A DNA stretch of 64,000 bases from DATBDN01 sp963715995. GTDB taxonomy: Bacteria > Actinomycetota > Thermoleophilia > Solirubrobacterales > Thermoleophilaceae. Of the stretch, positions 15,767 through 23,151 are shown in pieces. Location of the stretch: assembly GCA_963715995.1 (NCBI GenBank), contig OY970283.1, positions 2,480,001-2,544,000 on the forward strand, in the 5' to 3' direction. The notes beneath the pieces are model-generated. The model was not told the DNA's origin and did not search any database. It saw only the letters and a program-made list of their open reading frames with translations. The translations under genes were made by a program, and so were the position numbers. Each line of letters starts with the position of its first letter. Position 1 is the first letter of the stretch.

Positions 15767-18091
15767 ATGCGCGGTATGGCTTGGCTAAGCGGGATCTGTG
15801 CTGCAGGCGTCTGCGCCTCCGTGCTCGCGGCGCCCGCAGCCGCCAGCCCGTTCGTCCAGACCACGAATCGTTACGAGGCCTTCGGGCCGATCGTGACGGC
15901 CGACTTCAACGAGGACGGCAACATCGACATCGCCAGCATGTTCGGGTCGTCCCTGAAGGTCGTGCTGGGGAACGGCGACGGGACATTTTCCGACACCGTC
16001 TCCTACGACACCGGCGTCCCCGTCTACCTGTTCCGCGCGATCGACGTGAATGCCGACTCGAAGCCCGACATCGTGTTCGGCATCAGCAGCGACGGCCAGG
16101 GGCAGGCCGGCGAAATCGACGTGATGCTCAATGCGGGCGACGGAACCTTCGGATCGCCCACCAAGGTCGCGGACGCGAACTACGTGTTCGACCTCGTGAG
16201 CGCGGACTTCAACGGGGATGGCGATCCCGACCTGGCCATCGCCACTCCCGGGATTCAGCTCCTGATCGGCGGACCGGGCGCGTCGTTCACAGAGGGTGAC
16301 TTCGTCAACATGGGCGGCGCAGTGCTCGGGGAGGGCGACTTCAACGGGGACGGCGATCCCGACCTGGTCGGCGCGCAGAACGCACAAGCCGATGCCGGCG
16401 TGACGATCGCAGTCGGTTCGGGCGCCACGACCGCCACGTTCGGCGAGCCGATTCCCCTCGGCGCGAGCGGCGCGTCCCAGGGCTCGCTCGCGGTCACCGA
16501 CGTCAACGGGGACGGGGATCCGGACCTGATCGTCCCCCATGGGGGCGCCGATATGACGTTCTCGACCTTCCTCGGTTCGACGGGAGCCACGTTCGCCGCT
16601 CCGGTTCAGACTGCGGTGCCGTTTCAGATGTCGGGCCTCGTCGTAGCCGCCGACCTGAACGGCGACCACGACCCCGACCTCGTGTTCTCGCGGGGCGGCG
16701 GCAACGGGGTGGCGACTTTCCTCGGCGGTACGGGCGCCTCGTTCGCGGCCGGACCCGACGTGGCCAGCGGCAACGTGTCCGGCCTCGCGACAGCCGACTT
16801 CAACAACGACGGCTACGACGACGTCGCCGTCGGCTTCGGGGACGTCTACGACTTCCCGAACGACGACCCGGACCAGGGACCGGTCCCATACGGCGACCTG
16901 GAGGTCTTCACGAGCCACGTGCCCGCGAAGCCGTCGCAGCTCGCGACCACGCCGGCGTCACCGGCGAAGGACACGAGTCCCCGCGTGACAGGCACAGCCG
17001 ACGACGGAACGACTGTGAAGCTCTACGCGAACTCGAGCTGCACGGGCACGCCTGTGGCTACCGGCACAGCAGCGGCTTTCGCCGACCCCGGCCTGACCGT
17101 GACCGTTGCGAACGGCTCCACGACGACCTACTACGCAACCGCCAGCGACACATTCGGCACCTCCAAGTGCTCGACGAGCGCGGCGGCGTACCACAACACC
17201 GCGCCGACTCTGAACGTGTCTGCCGACACGCACCCCGAGCCGAACCAGCAGGTGCCGTTCACCGTGTCCGGCGTCGCCGGCACGAGCTCGGGCCTGTTCT
17301 ACCTCGCCACCGGGACGGGCAACAGCTGCGCATCGAGCTACACCGCGCAGTCGTCGCAATCGCAGGGCTACGGTGCCGACACGAGCGTTCCCGCCGGCCC
17401 GTTCTCGATCGACAGGCAAGGCCCGCCCGGTCCGGTCCGCATGTGCGTGTACCTGTACGAGGCAGGTGCCTGTCCGGGACCGAGCTGCGGTGGCTTCGAC
17501 CTGGGCGAACCCGCCGACGCTGTGGCCTCCACGGTGCTAACCAACGGCGCGTACGGGGACACGGATGGCGACGGCGTGCCGAACAATCTCGACGCTTGCC
17601 CGTTCAACGCAGGTGTGGCCGCCGGCCCCGGCTTCCCCTCGGGCTGCCCGATGCAGGGTGACTTCAACTATCCGACCGGCGGGTTCCCGAGCGGTGGGTC
17701 CCCGAGCGGCGGGTCGTCGAACGCCGACGATGGCGAGCAGATCGCCGACGCGGATCTGGTTTACCTCGTGCCGGGGAAGGCATCGCTCAAGAAGTTCTTG
17801 AAGAAGCCGGTGCTCGGGTCGATCTCGTGTCTCGGCTGCACGGTCACCGTGACGCTCGAGGTTCCCGCCTCGATCGCGAAGAAGCTGCATCTGAAGTCGG
17901 CCACGATCGGCACGGCGAAGAAGACGAGCCTCCGTGGAAAGCTGCCGCTCACGTTCACGTTGCGTCTCTCGAAGAAGCTCAAGTCGAAGCTGCTCAAGCT
18001 GCACAAGGTCGTCGTGACGATGAGGACGACGGTGACTTATGCCGGCAAGAAGACCAAGCTGGCGGTGAAGCGGACCACGCTGTCGAAGTAG
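15767..18091 (+). CDS. Secreted FG-GAP/VCBS-repeat protein with calcium-binding motifs
   Basis: A 774-residue exported protein; signal peptide about 1-27 (MRGMAWLSGICAAGVCASVL). The first 400 residues hold about seven FG-GAP/VCBS blades, each with a DxNxDGDxD calcium loop such as DFNGDGDPDL, which should form a beta-propeller. An Ig-like segment follows (about 400-480), then a thrombospondin type 3-like DTDGDGVPNNLDACP near 600, a Gly/Ser-rich linker, and a Lys-rich beta domain (about 675-774). Such proteins are usually adhesive or surface-attached. ATG 15767 was chosen because AGGGGA lies 8-9 nt upstream and it begins the signal peptide. Confidence 0.85.
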   Translation: MRGMAWLSGICAAGVCASVLAAPAAASPFVQTTNRYEAFGPIVTADFNEDGNIDIASMFGSSLKVVLGNGDGTFSDTVSYDTGVPVYLFRAIDVNADSKPDIVFGISSDGQGQAGEIDVMLNAGDGTFGSPTKVADANYVFDLVSADFNGDGDPDLAIATPGIQLLIGGPGASFTEGDFVNMGGAVLGEGDFNGDGDPDLVGAQNAQADAGVTIAVGSGATTATFGEPIPLGASGASQGSLAVTDVNGDGDPDLIVPHGGADMTFSTFLGSTGATFAAPVQTAVPFQMSGLVVAADLNGDHDPDLVFSRGGGNGVATFLGGTGASFAAGPDVASGNVSGLATADFNNDGYDDVAVGFGDVYDFPNDDPDQGPVPYGDLEVFTSHVPAKPSQLATTPASPAKDTSPRVTGTADDGTTVKLYANSSCTGTPVATGTAAAFADPGLTVTVANGSTTTYYATASDTFGTSKCSTSAAAYHNTAPTLNVSADTHPEPNQQVPFTVSGVAGTSSGLFYLATGTGNSCASSYTAQSSQSQGYGADTSVPAGPFSIDRQGPPGPVRMCVYLYEAGACPGPSCGGFDLGEPADAVASTVLTNGAYGDTDGDGVPNNLDACPFNAGVAAGPGFPSGCPMQGDFNYPTGGFPSGGSPSGGSSNADDGEQIADADLVYLVPGKASLKKFLKKPVLGSISCLGCTVTVTLEVPASIAKKLHLKSATIGTAKKTSLRGKLPLTFTLRLSKKLKSKLLKLHKVVVTMRTTVTYAGKKTKLAVKRTTLSK

Positions 18092-18100
18092 GGGCGGCCG

Positions 18101-19489
18101 TCAGCCGCGCTTCACCTTCAGCCATTCGGCGTGCCGGTGGCCGAGGTCCCCTACCGGCTCGTCGCCTTCGATCAGCTCGCGCAGCAGGCGGCCCCACGGC
18201 GCACAGGCCCGCATGGTCGCCGCTGTCTGGAAGAGCAGTCCCTCCATGCGCCGCAGAAGCAGCGCCTCCGGCGGCAGCGTCATGCGCTTCAGCTGGGCCA
18301 GGTGGTTGCGCGCGTCCTCGTCCTCGCGCAGCATCTCGGCGCCGCGCCACAGGTCCTCGGGCGCCAGCCGCAGCGGCTCCTCCGCGTGCATCCACCATGA
18401 CACGCCGCGCATGTAGTCGAGCAGCAGCTCCGAGTCCCACTGGCTTGGCTCCCCTGGCAGGTAACCGAGCTCGCGCATGCCCTCCATGACGGTCGCCTCG
18501 TCTGCCTCGCGAACGCCGCGGGCGATCGTTGCCTCACGCTCGATGTAGCCGGGCGGCAGCCGGCGCATCATCCCGAAGTCCAGGAACGCGACGCGCCCGT
18601 CGTCGCAGAGCAGGTAGTTGCCGGGGTGCGGGTCGCCCAGAGCGATGCCCAGGTCGAGCGCCGTGCCATAGAAGAACCGGTAGACGATCTGCGCGTAGCG
18701 ATCGCGCACCTCATCTGCCTCGTTCGCGACCGCCTCGAAACTGAGCCCGTCCACCCAGTCGCTCACGAGCACGCGCCGGGTGCTCAGCTCGGTGTCGACG
18801 GCCGGGACGAGGACGAACGGGTGGCCGCGCCAGAAGCGCTCGACGCGGCGATGGTTGCTCGCTTCGAGCTCGTAGTCGCACTCCTCGACGATGCGCTCGC
18901 GCAGCTCGGCCAGCAGATCCTTCACCTCGAGACCCGGCATCAGCTGGCGAAGCAGTGGCGAGAGCAGCAGCAGGTTGCGCATGTCGGCCTCGACCGACTC
19001 GGCAACGCCCGGATACTGGATCTTGATCGCGACGTCGCGCCCTGCGGTCGTCCGGCCTCGATAGACCTGTCCGATGCTGGCCGCGGCTGCAGGCTCGGGC
19101 TCGATGTGCGCCAGCACCCGTTCCGGGTTCTCCCCCCAGTCGCTTGCGAGGACCTTGCGCATGTCCTTCCAGCTGACAGGCGGAACGTTGTCGCGGAGCG
19201 ATGCCAACCGCGACTGAAGGTGGGCGGACTGGTCCTCGTCGAGCCCTGGGAACTCGACCGTCGAGAGCACCTGGCCGGCCTTCATGGCCGCCCCGCGCAT
19301 GACGGCGAGCTGGTCGACGAGCGCATCCATGGTCGCGACGATCCGGTCGCCGCGGCGGCGACGCTGCTCCTCCGGAGTGCCGCGCGAATCGAGCCGGTCC
19401 CCCGCCCAGTTCATCGCGCCACGAGCGGCAACCCGTCCGAGCCGCGCGGTCCGCGCGCCGCGCCCCGAGATAGGCGGTCGCCCTTCCAT
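18101..19489 (-). CDS. UbiB/ABC1-family atypical kinase
   Basis: A 462-residue protein of the ABC1/UbiB/ADCK family. Visible motifs are MKAGQVLS (the KxGQ helix unique to the family), AAAASIGQVYRG (the Ala-rich loop replacing the usual glycine loop), VAIKIQYPG with the nucleotide-binding Lys, GDPHPGNYLL (catalytic loop) and FLDFGMM (metal-binding DFG). Members support isoprenoid-quinone or other prenyl-lipid metabolism through weak ATPase activity. ATG 19489 is chosen; a longer start would reach the adjacent tRNA-Pro gene. The stop lies 9 nt from that of the convergent FG-GAP gene. Confidence 0.9.
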   Translation of the reverse strand: MEGRPPISGRGARTARLGRVAARGAMNWAGDRLDSRGTPEEQRRRRGDRIVATMDALVDQLAVMRGAAMKAGQVLSTVEFPGLDEDQSAHLQSRLASLRDNVPPVSWKDMRKVLASDWGENPERVLAHIEPEPAAAASIGQVYRGRTTAGRDVAIKIQYPGVAESVEADMRNLLLLSPLLRQLMPGLEVKDLLAELRERIVEECDYELEASNHRRVERFWRGHPFVLVPAVDTELSTRRVLVSDWVDGLSFEAVANEADEVRDRYAQIVYRFFYGTALDLGIALGDPHPGNYLLCDDGRVAFLDFGMMRRLPPGYIEREATIARGVREADEATVMEGMRELGYLPGEPSQWDSELLLDYMRGVSWWMHAEEPLRLAPEDLWRGAEMLREDEDARNHLAQLKRMTLPPEALLLRRMEGLLFQTAATMRACAPWGRLLRELIEGDEPVGDLGHRHAEWLKVKRG

Positions 19490-19620
19490 CAGCCCTACTA
19501 CGTAGCAGAGCGCGGCGGCCGATTGGATCTCGTCCGCTTGCCACTCGCCGGGAAGCCTTCTCCGAACCCAAGCGCCTATGTCTCTGCAAGTCCGTGGACC
19601 ACGGGCCATGCAGAGCAGAG

Positions 19621-19694
19621 TCGGGGCGACAGGATTTGAACCTGCGGCCTTCCGGCCCCCAGCCGGATGCGCTACCAGACTGCGCCACGCCCCG
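19621..19694 (-). tRNA. tRNA-Pro (GGG)
   Basis: Acceptor arms CGGGGCG and CGCCCCG pair fully. The anticodon stem TCCGG/CCGGA encloses CTGGGGG, giving anticodon GGG. The T arm has the normal GGTTCAAATCC loop. No CCA is encoded. Confidence 0.95.
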
Positions 19695-19703
19695 AAGAGG
19701 GTC

Positions 19704-19709
19704 AGTCTA
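19704..19709 (-). promoter_or_regulatory. -10 hexamer TAGACT of tRNA-Pro
   Basis: TAGACT lies 9 nt before the mature 5' end of tRNA-Pro. Confidence 0.55.
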
Positions 19710-19740
19710 CGGCAGTTCCGTCCGACCCAGATGGGAACAT

Positions 19741-19978
19741 GTGTTCGTGGACGGGATCAGGTGCAGTCGCTGCGGAGAGGTCAAGCCGGCTGAGGAGTTC
19801 AGGTCAAAGGACAAGCGAGGGCGGCGTGACTGTTACTGCCGCCCCTGTCGTCGTGCATACGGCCGAGAGCACTACCTGGCGAATCGTCTTGGCCGAGATC
19901 AAGAAGTGCGAGGTCGTCTGCGCGAACTGCCATCACCGGGAACGTATCGCCGGGCGGGATCCTGGCGAGCGATCCTGA
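19741..19978 (+). pseudogene. Broken HNH-type zinc-ribbon endonuclease-like gene
   Basis: Two parts of one small protein lie in different frames. From GTG 19741 the first frame reads CSRCGEVKPAEEF and CYCRPCRRAYGREHYLANR, a zinc-ribbon start. Past about 19885 homology jumps frame to AEIKKCEVVCANCHHRERIA and stops at 19978. Intact relatives, from general knowledge, have a central segment with a CxxC/HPCVDCG-type motif and DHV between these halves; it is missing here. An internal deletion with frame change therefore best explains it. It sits between two tRNA genes, a common landing site for mobile DNA. Confidence 0.65.
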
Positions 19979-20003
19979 CGGGATTACTCGACGCCGTGAC
20001 AGG

Positions 20004-20074
20004 AGCGGGCGACGAGGATCGAACTCGTACTCAGAGCTTGGAAGGCTCTCGTGCAGCCATTACACCACGCCCGC
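20004..20074 (-). tRNA. tRNA-Gly (TCC)
   Basis: Acceptor arms GCGGGCG and CGCCCGC pair. The anticodon stem AGAGC/GCTCT encloses CTTCCAA, giving anticodon TCC. The T loop GTTCGATCC is standard. No CCA is encoded. Confidence 0.95.
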
Positions 20075-20085
20075 AGACGGCGTCG

Positions 20086-20091
20086 AGTCTA
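20086..20091 (-). promoter_or_regulatory. -10 hexamer TAGACT of tRNA-Gly
   Basis: TAGACT lies 11 nt before the mature 5' end of tRNA-Gly. Confidence 0.55.
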
Positions 20092-20268
20092 GAGGCGGAA
20101 CGACTCAGAACAGACAAAGGACCCGGCGAACCGGGCCCTCCGCCTTGCCTGTAGTCGGGAACCGATTGGGGCAAATCGGCTCTGGCAATGGGGTACCCGG
20201 GGCATCTCGGTTCACACCTCGATCGCCGGATTTGCTCGTCCGCGCCGAGCGCCCGCGACAATCGGGGT

Positions 20269-20511
20269 GTGGATCCGATCGTCCTCGTCATCGCGCTGGT
20301 CATCCTCATGCCGCTTGCCACGCTCTGGGCTCTCGCCAGGTCGTCGAAGTTGCGTGGGCCGGTTGCCAGGCCTGAGCCGAGGGGCAAGGTTGGAACGCTT
20401 GTCACCGACGTGATCCCCGAGGAGCACCCGGAGCCGGATGACGACACAGAGCCTGGCCCCGACTTTCGCATCGACTCGGAGCCAACCGAGCCCGACGCCG
20501 ACCTGCCCTAG
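20269..20511 (+). CDS. Small single-pass membrane protein with acidic tail
   Basis: Starting at GTG 20269 the 80-residue product has one N-terminal transmembrane helix (about 3-22, PIVLVIALVILMPLATLWAL). A basic stretch and a long acidic, Pro-rich tail (EEHPEPDDDTEPGPDF) follow. The topology suggests a cytoplasmic tail on a membrane anchor. Function is not recognised. Its TAG stop shares CTAG with the stop of the convergent AT-hook gene, so the two genes overlap by 4 nt at their ends. Confidence 0.55.
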   Translation: MDPIVLVIALVILMPLATLWALARSSKLRGPVARPEPRGKVGTLVTDVIPEEHPEPDDDTEPGPDFRIDSEPTEPDADLP

Positions 20512-20972
20512 CTCGAGGCCGGCTCGTGAACGGCCGCGGCGCCGTCGGCACCGCTGGCTGCGTCCGCGCCCGGGACAGCCGGGGCTGAGCCGCCCGCGAG
20601 CGCCCACTTCCCACTCGCAGCCTTCGCGACAACGCCCTCCGAAGCGAGATGGCGCAGCAGGCCTGAGATCTGCGTCGGGTTGACGTCGCCGATCTGGCGG
20701 GCGATCTCGCTCGGTCCGAGCTCGCCGCCGCTCAGGGCGTCGATCACCTGCTGGCGCCGCTGGCCACGCGGCGCGCGGCGCCCCGAGGCGCGCTTACCTG
20801 CGCGGCTGCTGGCACGCCCCGAGCCGGGCGGTCGGCCGCGGCGACGACCGACGTTCGCGGTCCCCCCTGCGGTCAGCGCCTCGAGCGCACGGACGAGCTG
20901 GTCGCGCTCCGACTCGAGCTCGTCGAGCCGCTCGCGGATGCTCTGTTTCACACGATCTATTGAACTGGCCAC
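20508..20972 (-). CDS. AT-hook DNA-binding protein with coiled coil and winged-helix segment
   Basis: A 154-residue protein with three recognisable parts. Residues about 5-35 form a charged coiled coil (RERLDELESERDQLVRALEAL). Residues about 43-70 are Arg/Gly/Pro-rich with an AT-hook core GRRRGRPPGSGR. Residues about 72-125 look like a winged helix (QQVIDALSGGELGPSEIA, TQISGLLRHLASEGVV), ending in an Ala-rich acidic tail. The combination suggests a nucleoid-associated or regulatory DNA-binding protein in a GC-rich genome. GTG 20972 has TAACCT 7 nt upstream. Confidence 0.75.
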   Translation of the reverse strand: MASSIDRVKQSIRERLDELESERDQLVRALEALTAGGTANVGRRRGRPPGSGRASSRAGKRASGRRAPRGQRRQQVIDALSGGELGPSEIARQIGDVNPTQISGLLRHLASEGVVAKAASGKWALAGGSAPAVPGADAASGADGAAAVHEPASS

Positions 20973-20979
20973 GTCGGTG

Positions 20980-20985
20980 AGGTTA
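20980..20985 (-). promoter_or_regulatory. -10 hexamer TAACCT
   Basis: TAACCT lies 7 nt before the GTG at 20972. Confidence 0.45.
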
Positions 20986-21088
20986 ATGCACCGAAGTGAA
21001 TAACCAAACGTGATGAATCATTCGTAACCAAACGCTGGACGCCCGCATCGATAGTGGGCAGCGCCGGTCAGCGCATGTGGGCGCTCAA

Positions 21089-21161
21089 CAGGGGAGACAG
21101 GACTCGAACCTGCAACCTTCGGCTTTGGAGGCCGCTGCTCTACCAATTGAGCTACTCCCCT
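21089..21161 (-). tRNA. tRNA-Trp (CCA)
   Basis: Acceptor arms AGGGGAG and CTCCCCT pair with discriminator G. The anticodon loop is CTCCAAA, giving CCA. The T loop GTTCGAGTCC is normal. No 3' CCA is encoded. Confidence 0.95.
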
Positions 21162-21174
21162 TGGACGGAGCGCG

Positions 21175-21180
21175 AGTGTA
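21175..21180 (-). promoter_or_regulatory. -10 hexamer TACACT of tRNA-Trp
   Basis: TACACT lies 13 nt before the mature 5' end of tRNA-Trp. Confidence 0.45.
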
Positions 21181-21193
21181 GCCCCGGGGTCAG

Positions 21194-21276
21194 TGCGGGC
21201 GGAGGGACTCGAACCCCCACGCTCTAGGAGCAATGCGACCTAAACGCATCGTGTCTGCCAATTCCACCACGCCCGC
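21194..21276 (-). tRNA. tRNA-Leu (TAG)
   Basis: Acceptor arms GCGGGCG and CGCCCGC pair. The anticodon stem ATGCG/CGCAT encloses TTTAGGT, giving TAG. A long variable arm (TTGCTCCTAGAGCG region) confirms a class II tRNA. Confidence 0.95.
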
Positions 21277-21286
21277 GCGGGCTCGG

Positions 21287-21292
21287 AGTCTA
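21287..21292 (-). promoter_or_regulatory. -10 hexamer TAGACT of tRNA-Leu(TAG)
   Basis: TAGACT lies 10 nt before the mature 5' end of the tRNA. Confidence 0.55.
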
Positions 21293-21367
21293 GGCGCGCG
21301 GCACGTGGTTGAAAGACCGCCGCAAGCGGGAACGTTCTATCTGCTGCAAGCGTGTTGCTTGCGGGCT

Positions 21368-21373
21368 TAGACT
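21368..21373 (+). promoter_or_regulatory. -10 hexamer TAGACT
   Basis: TAGACT lies 8 nt before the ATG at 21382. Confidence 0.5.
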
Positions 21374-21381
21374 GCCGCTCG

Positions 21382-21894
21382 ATGGAGGCATCCAACTCCG
21401 ACATAGTCATCGTCCACCCGAACCGGCGCGGCGCGGAGGCGAGGGCGACGAAGGCCGCCGTGATCCTGCTGCTCGTGGCGAGCGCCGTGGTCACGCTGAT
21501 CATCACGGTCGGCGGTTGGAGCAAGCTCGAAGGCGCGCAGATCTGGGCCGTCTTCTACATCCTCATCTACTTCGTGATGGCCTACCTGGTTCTTCAGTGG
21601 AACCGCGGCATCCTGCCGGTGGCCGCAGCGCTCGCGATCCTGTTCGCCGTGGTCGCATTGGTGGCGGCGCCCGCGTGGTTCGATCGCGACAAGGCCGGCT
21701 TCGTCGACCCCGCGCTTCCGCCCGGGATCCTCGGCCTGCTGACGGCGATCCTCGTCCCGCTTCAGATCCTCCTCATCGCATTCGCGATGCGCGCGTTCGC
21801 GCAGAAGTGGAACATCGAGGTCGAGGTCACGCGCGACGAGGCCGACCGCCAGTACGGCGGAAGCGGCACGCCCAAGCCTGCAACGGCTTCCTGA
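21382..21894 (+). CDS. Four-helix integral membrane protein of unknown function
   Basis: The 170-residue product has hydrophobic segments near residues 23-43, 53-72, 78-98 and 118-140, a cytoplasmic-type N-terminus and a charged C-terminal tail (RDEADRQYGG). No enzymatic or transport motif is visible. ATG 21382 is supported by TAGACT 8 nt upstream. It lies between tRNA-Leu genes on opposite strands. Confidence 0.7.
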   Translation: MEASNSDIVIVHPNRRGAEARATKAAVILLLVASAVVTLIITVGGWSKLEGAQIWAVFYILIYFVMAYLVLQWNRGILPVAAALAILFAVVALVAAPAWFDRDKAGFVDPALPPGILGLLTAILVPLQILLIAFAMRAFAQKWNIEVEVTRDEADRQYGGSGTPKPATAS

Positions 21895-21911
21895 AGCGCC
21901 GCCGCTCCCTC

Positions 21912-21917
21912 TAGCCT
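21912..21917 (+). promoter_or_regulatory. -10 hexamer TAGCCT of tRNA-Leu(CAA)
   Basis: TAGCCT lies 11 nt before the mature 5' end of the tRNA. Confidence 0.5.
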
Positions 21918-21928
21918 TCAAGCCGCCT

Positions 21929-22012
21929 GCCCGGGTGGTGAAATCGGCAAACACGATGCACTCAAAATGCATTGCTCGCAAGGGCTTGCGGGTTCGAGTC
22001 CCGCCCCGGGCA
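21929..22012 (+). tRNA. tRNA-Leu (CAA)
   Basis: Acceptor arms GCCCGGG and CCCGGGC pair. The anticodon stem ATGCA/TGCAT encloses CTCAAAA, giving CAA. A long variable arm marks a class II tRNA. The T loop GTTCGAGTCC is standard. Confidence 0.95.
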
Positions 22013-22062
22013 CTCCCCCGCCGCGAGGATTGAAATCGTTTCTCAGCGGGGATGAGTCGGCG

Positions 22063-22437
22063 ATGGCAGGGAAGCCAGCAGTTCAACTCGCCAAGGAATG
22101 GATCGGGCACGCGGAGCAGGCAGACGCCGGCGCCATGGCCGAGCTCCTCTCAGACGACGCGCTCTTCTACGCCGACGCGATCCGCGGCAAGCGCTTCCGC
22201 GGCCGCGAGGAGATCGAAGCGTTCCTCGCCGAGAGCGGCTTCGAAGCGAACGGCTACTCGTTCACCGCGGTGGACGTGGAGTACGCCGTCGTAACGCTCT
22301 CGCTACGACGGCGTCTCCCGAGTGGCGGCCTCGCCGACTCAACGCTTGCGATGGTCTTCAAGGCCGAGGACGGCGAGATCGTCTGCATGGACGCCTTCGC
22401 GTCCGCCCAGGCGGCCTTCGCCTCCTTGCGCGACTAG
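22063..22437 (+). CDS. SnoaL/NTF2-like domain protein
   Basis: A 124-residue protein with the cone-shaped NTF2-like fold pattern: a first helix (QLAKEWIGHAEQADAGAMAEL), a DDALFYADAIRGKRFRGREEIEAFL block near 29-53, and a strand-rich C-terminus. SnoaL-like proteins are ligand-binding or small isomerase/hydrolase folds; the substrate is unknown. ATG 22063 has GGGGA about 10 nt upstream. Its end lies 3 nt from the stop of the convergent membrane gene. Confidence 0.7.
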   Translation: MAGKPAVQLAKEWIGHAEQADAGAMAELLSDDALFYADAIRGKRFRGREEIEAFLAESGFEANGYSFTAVDVEYAVVTLSLRRRLPSGGLADSTLAMVFKAEDGEIVCMDAFASAQAAFASLRD

Positions 22438-22440
22438 TGA

Positions 22441-23121
22441 CTACAGGCCCGGCGGACGCGTCTCCTCACCCGCGGGTGGTGGCTCGCCCGCGAGGCCAGG
22501 CGGCGTCTGACCGCTGGTCTGACCCGGCACCGGATCCGCCGCTGGTGGCGTGGCCGGTGCGGCTCCGCCCCCTGAGGCCGGCATCGGGGTCGTCGGTGCC
22601 GGAGTGGCGGCCACCGGCCGCGCGCCCCCGCCGCCGAACGATGCGCCTGATGCCTGCATCGCGCGCCAGCCTCCATATGCCACGCCGATCGCGGCGAGGA
22701 ACCCGAGCCAGAGCCCGAACTTGCGCGTGATGTCGATGCCATTGACGCCATGCGTGTCGACCGGGGTGTCGATGATCCGGAACAGGATCAACAGCACCGC
22801 GAGCCCACCCGCCGCCGCGACCACCGTGGCCGGTGGATACGGCAAGGACGGCATCTGGTTGAGCGCCCGCATCACCGCCACGCCGATGGCTATCAGCGCG
22901 ACGAGGAACAGGATGATGTCGATGAGACTGAAGACCTGCCAGGCGGTGGCCGAAACGCCGATGTCGAACCCCTTGAGGAGCCCTCCACCGCCGGACACCT
23001 TCACGCCATACCACTTGAACCAAAGGTCGATGAGGAGCACGAATCCGGCAATGCCGGCAATGAGCTCACCCTGGCTCAGGCGATTCCTGTCGAAGTCCAC
23101 TCCTGCAGTTGGTGCGGCCAT
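22441..23121 (-). CDS. Four-TM membrane protein with Pro/Ala-rich tail
   Basis: A 226-residue protein with transmembrane segments near 22-40, 60-82, 96-115 and 135-153. The final 65 residues are a Pro/Ala/Gly-rich, probably disordered tail (PVAATPAPTTPMPAS). No functional motif is recognised. ATG 23121 has a strong Shine-Dalgarno (AGGGGGG, about 8 nt upstream), in contrast to the leaderless style of many neighbours. Confidence 0.7.
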   Translation of the reverse strand: MAAPTAGVDFDRNRLSQGELIAGIAGFVLLIDLWFKWYGVKVSGGGGLLKGFDIGVSATAWQVFSLIDIILFLVALIAIGVAVMRALNQMPSLPYPPATVVAAAGGLAVLLILFRIIDTPVDTHGVNGIDITRKFGLWLGFLAAIGVAYGGWRAMQASGASFGGGGARPVAATPAPTTPMPASGGGAAPATPPAADPVPGQTSGQTPPGLAGEPPPAGEETRPPGL

Positions 23122-23151
23122 GTGTAAACCCCCCTGGTTGACTGACCGGAC

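Noticed and set aside
20118..20140. Intrinsic terminator (GGACCCGG-CGAA-CCGGGCCC-like hairpin)
   Set aside because: The stem is real, but there is no U-tract and it lies upstream of minus-strand tRNA-Gly, so its role is unclear.
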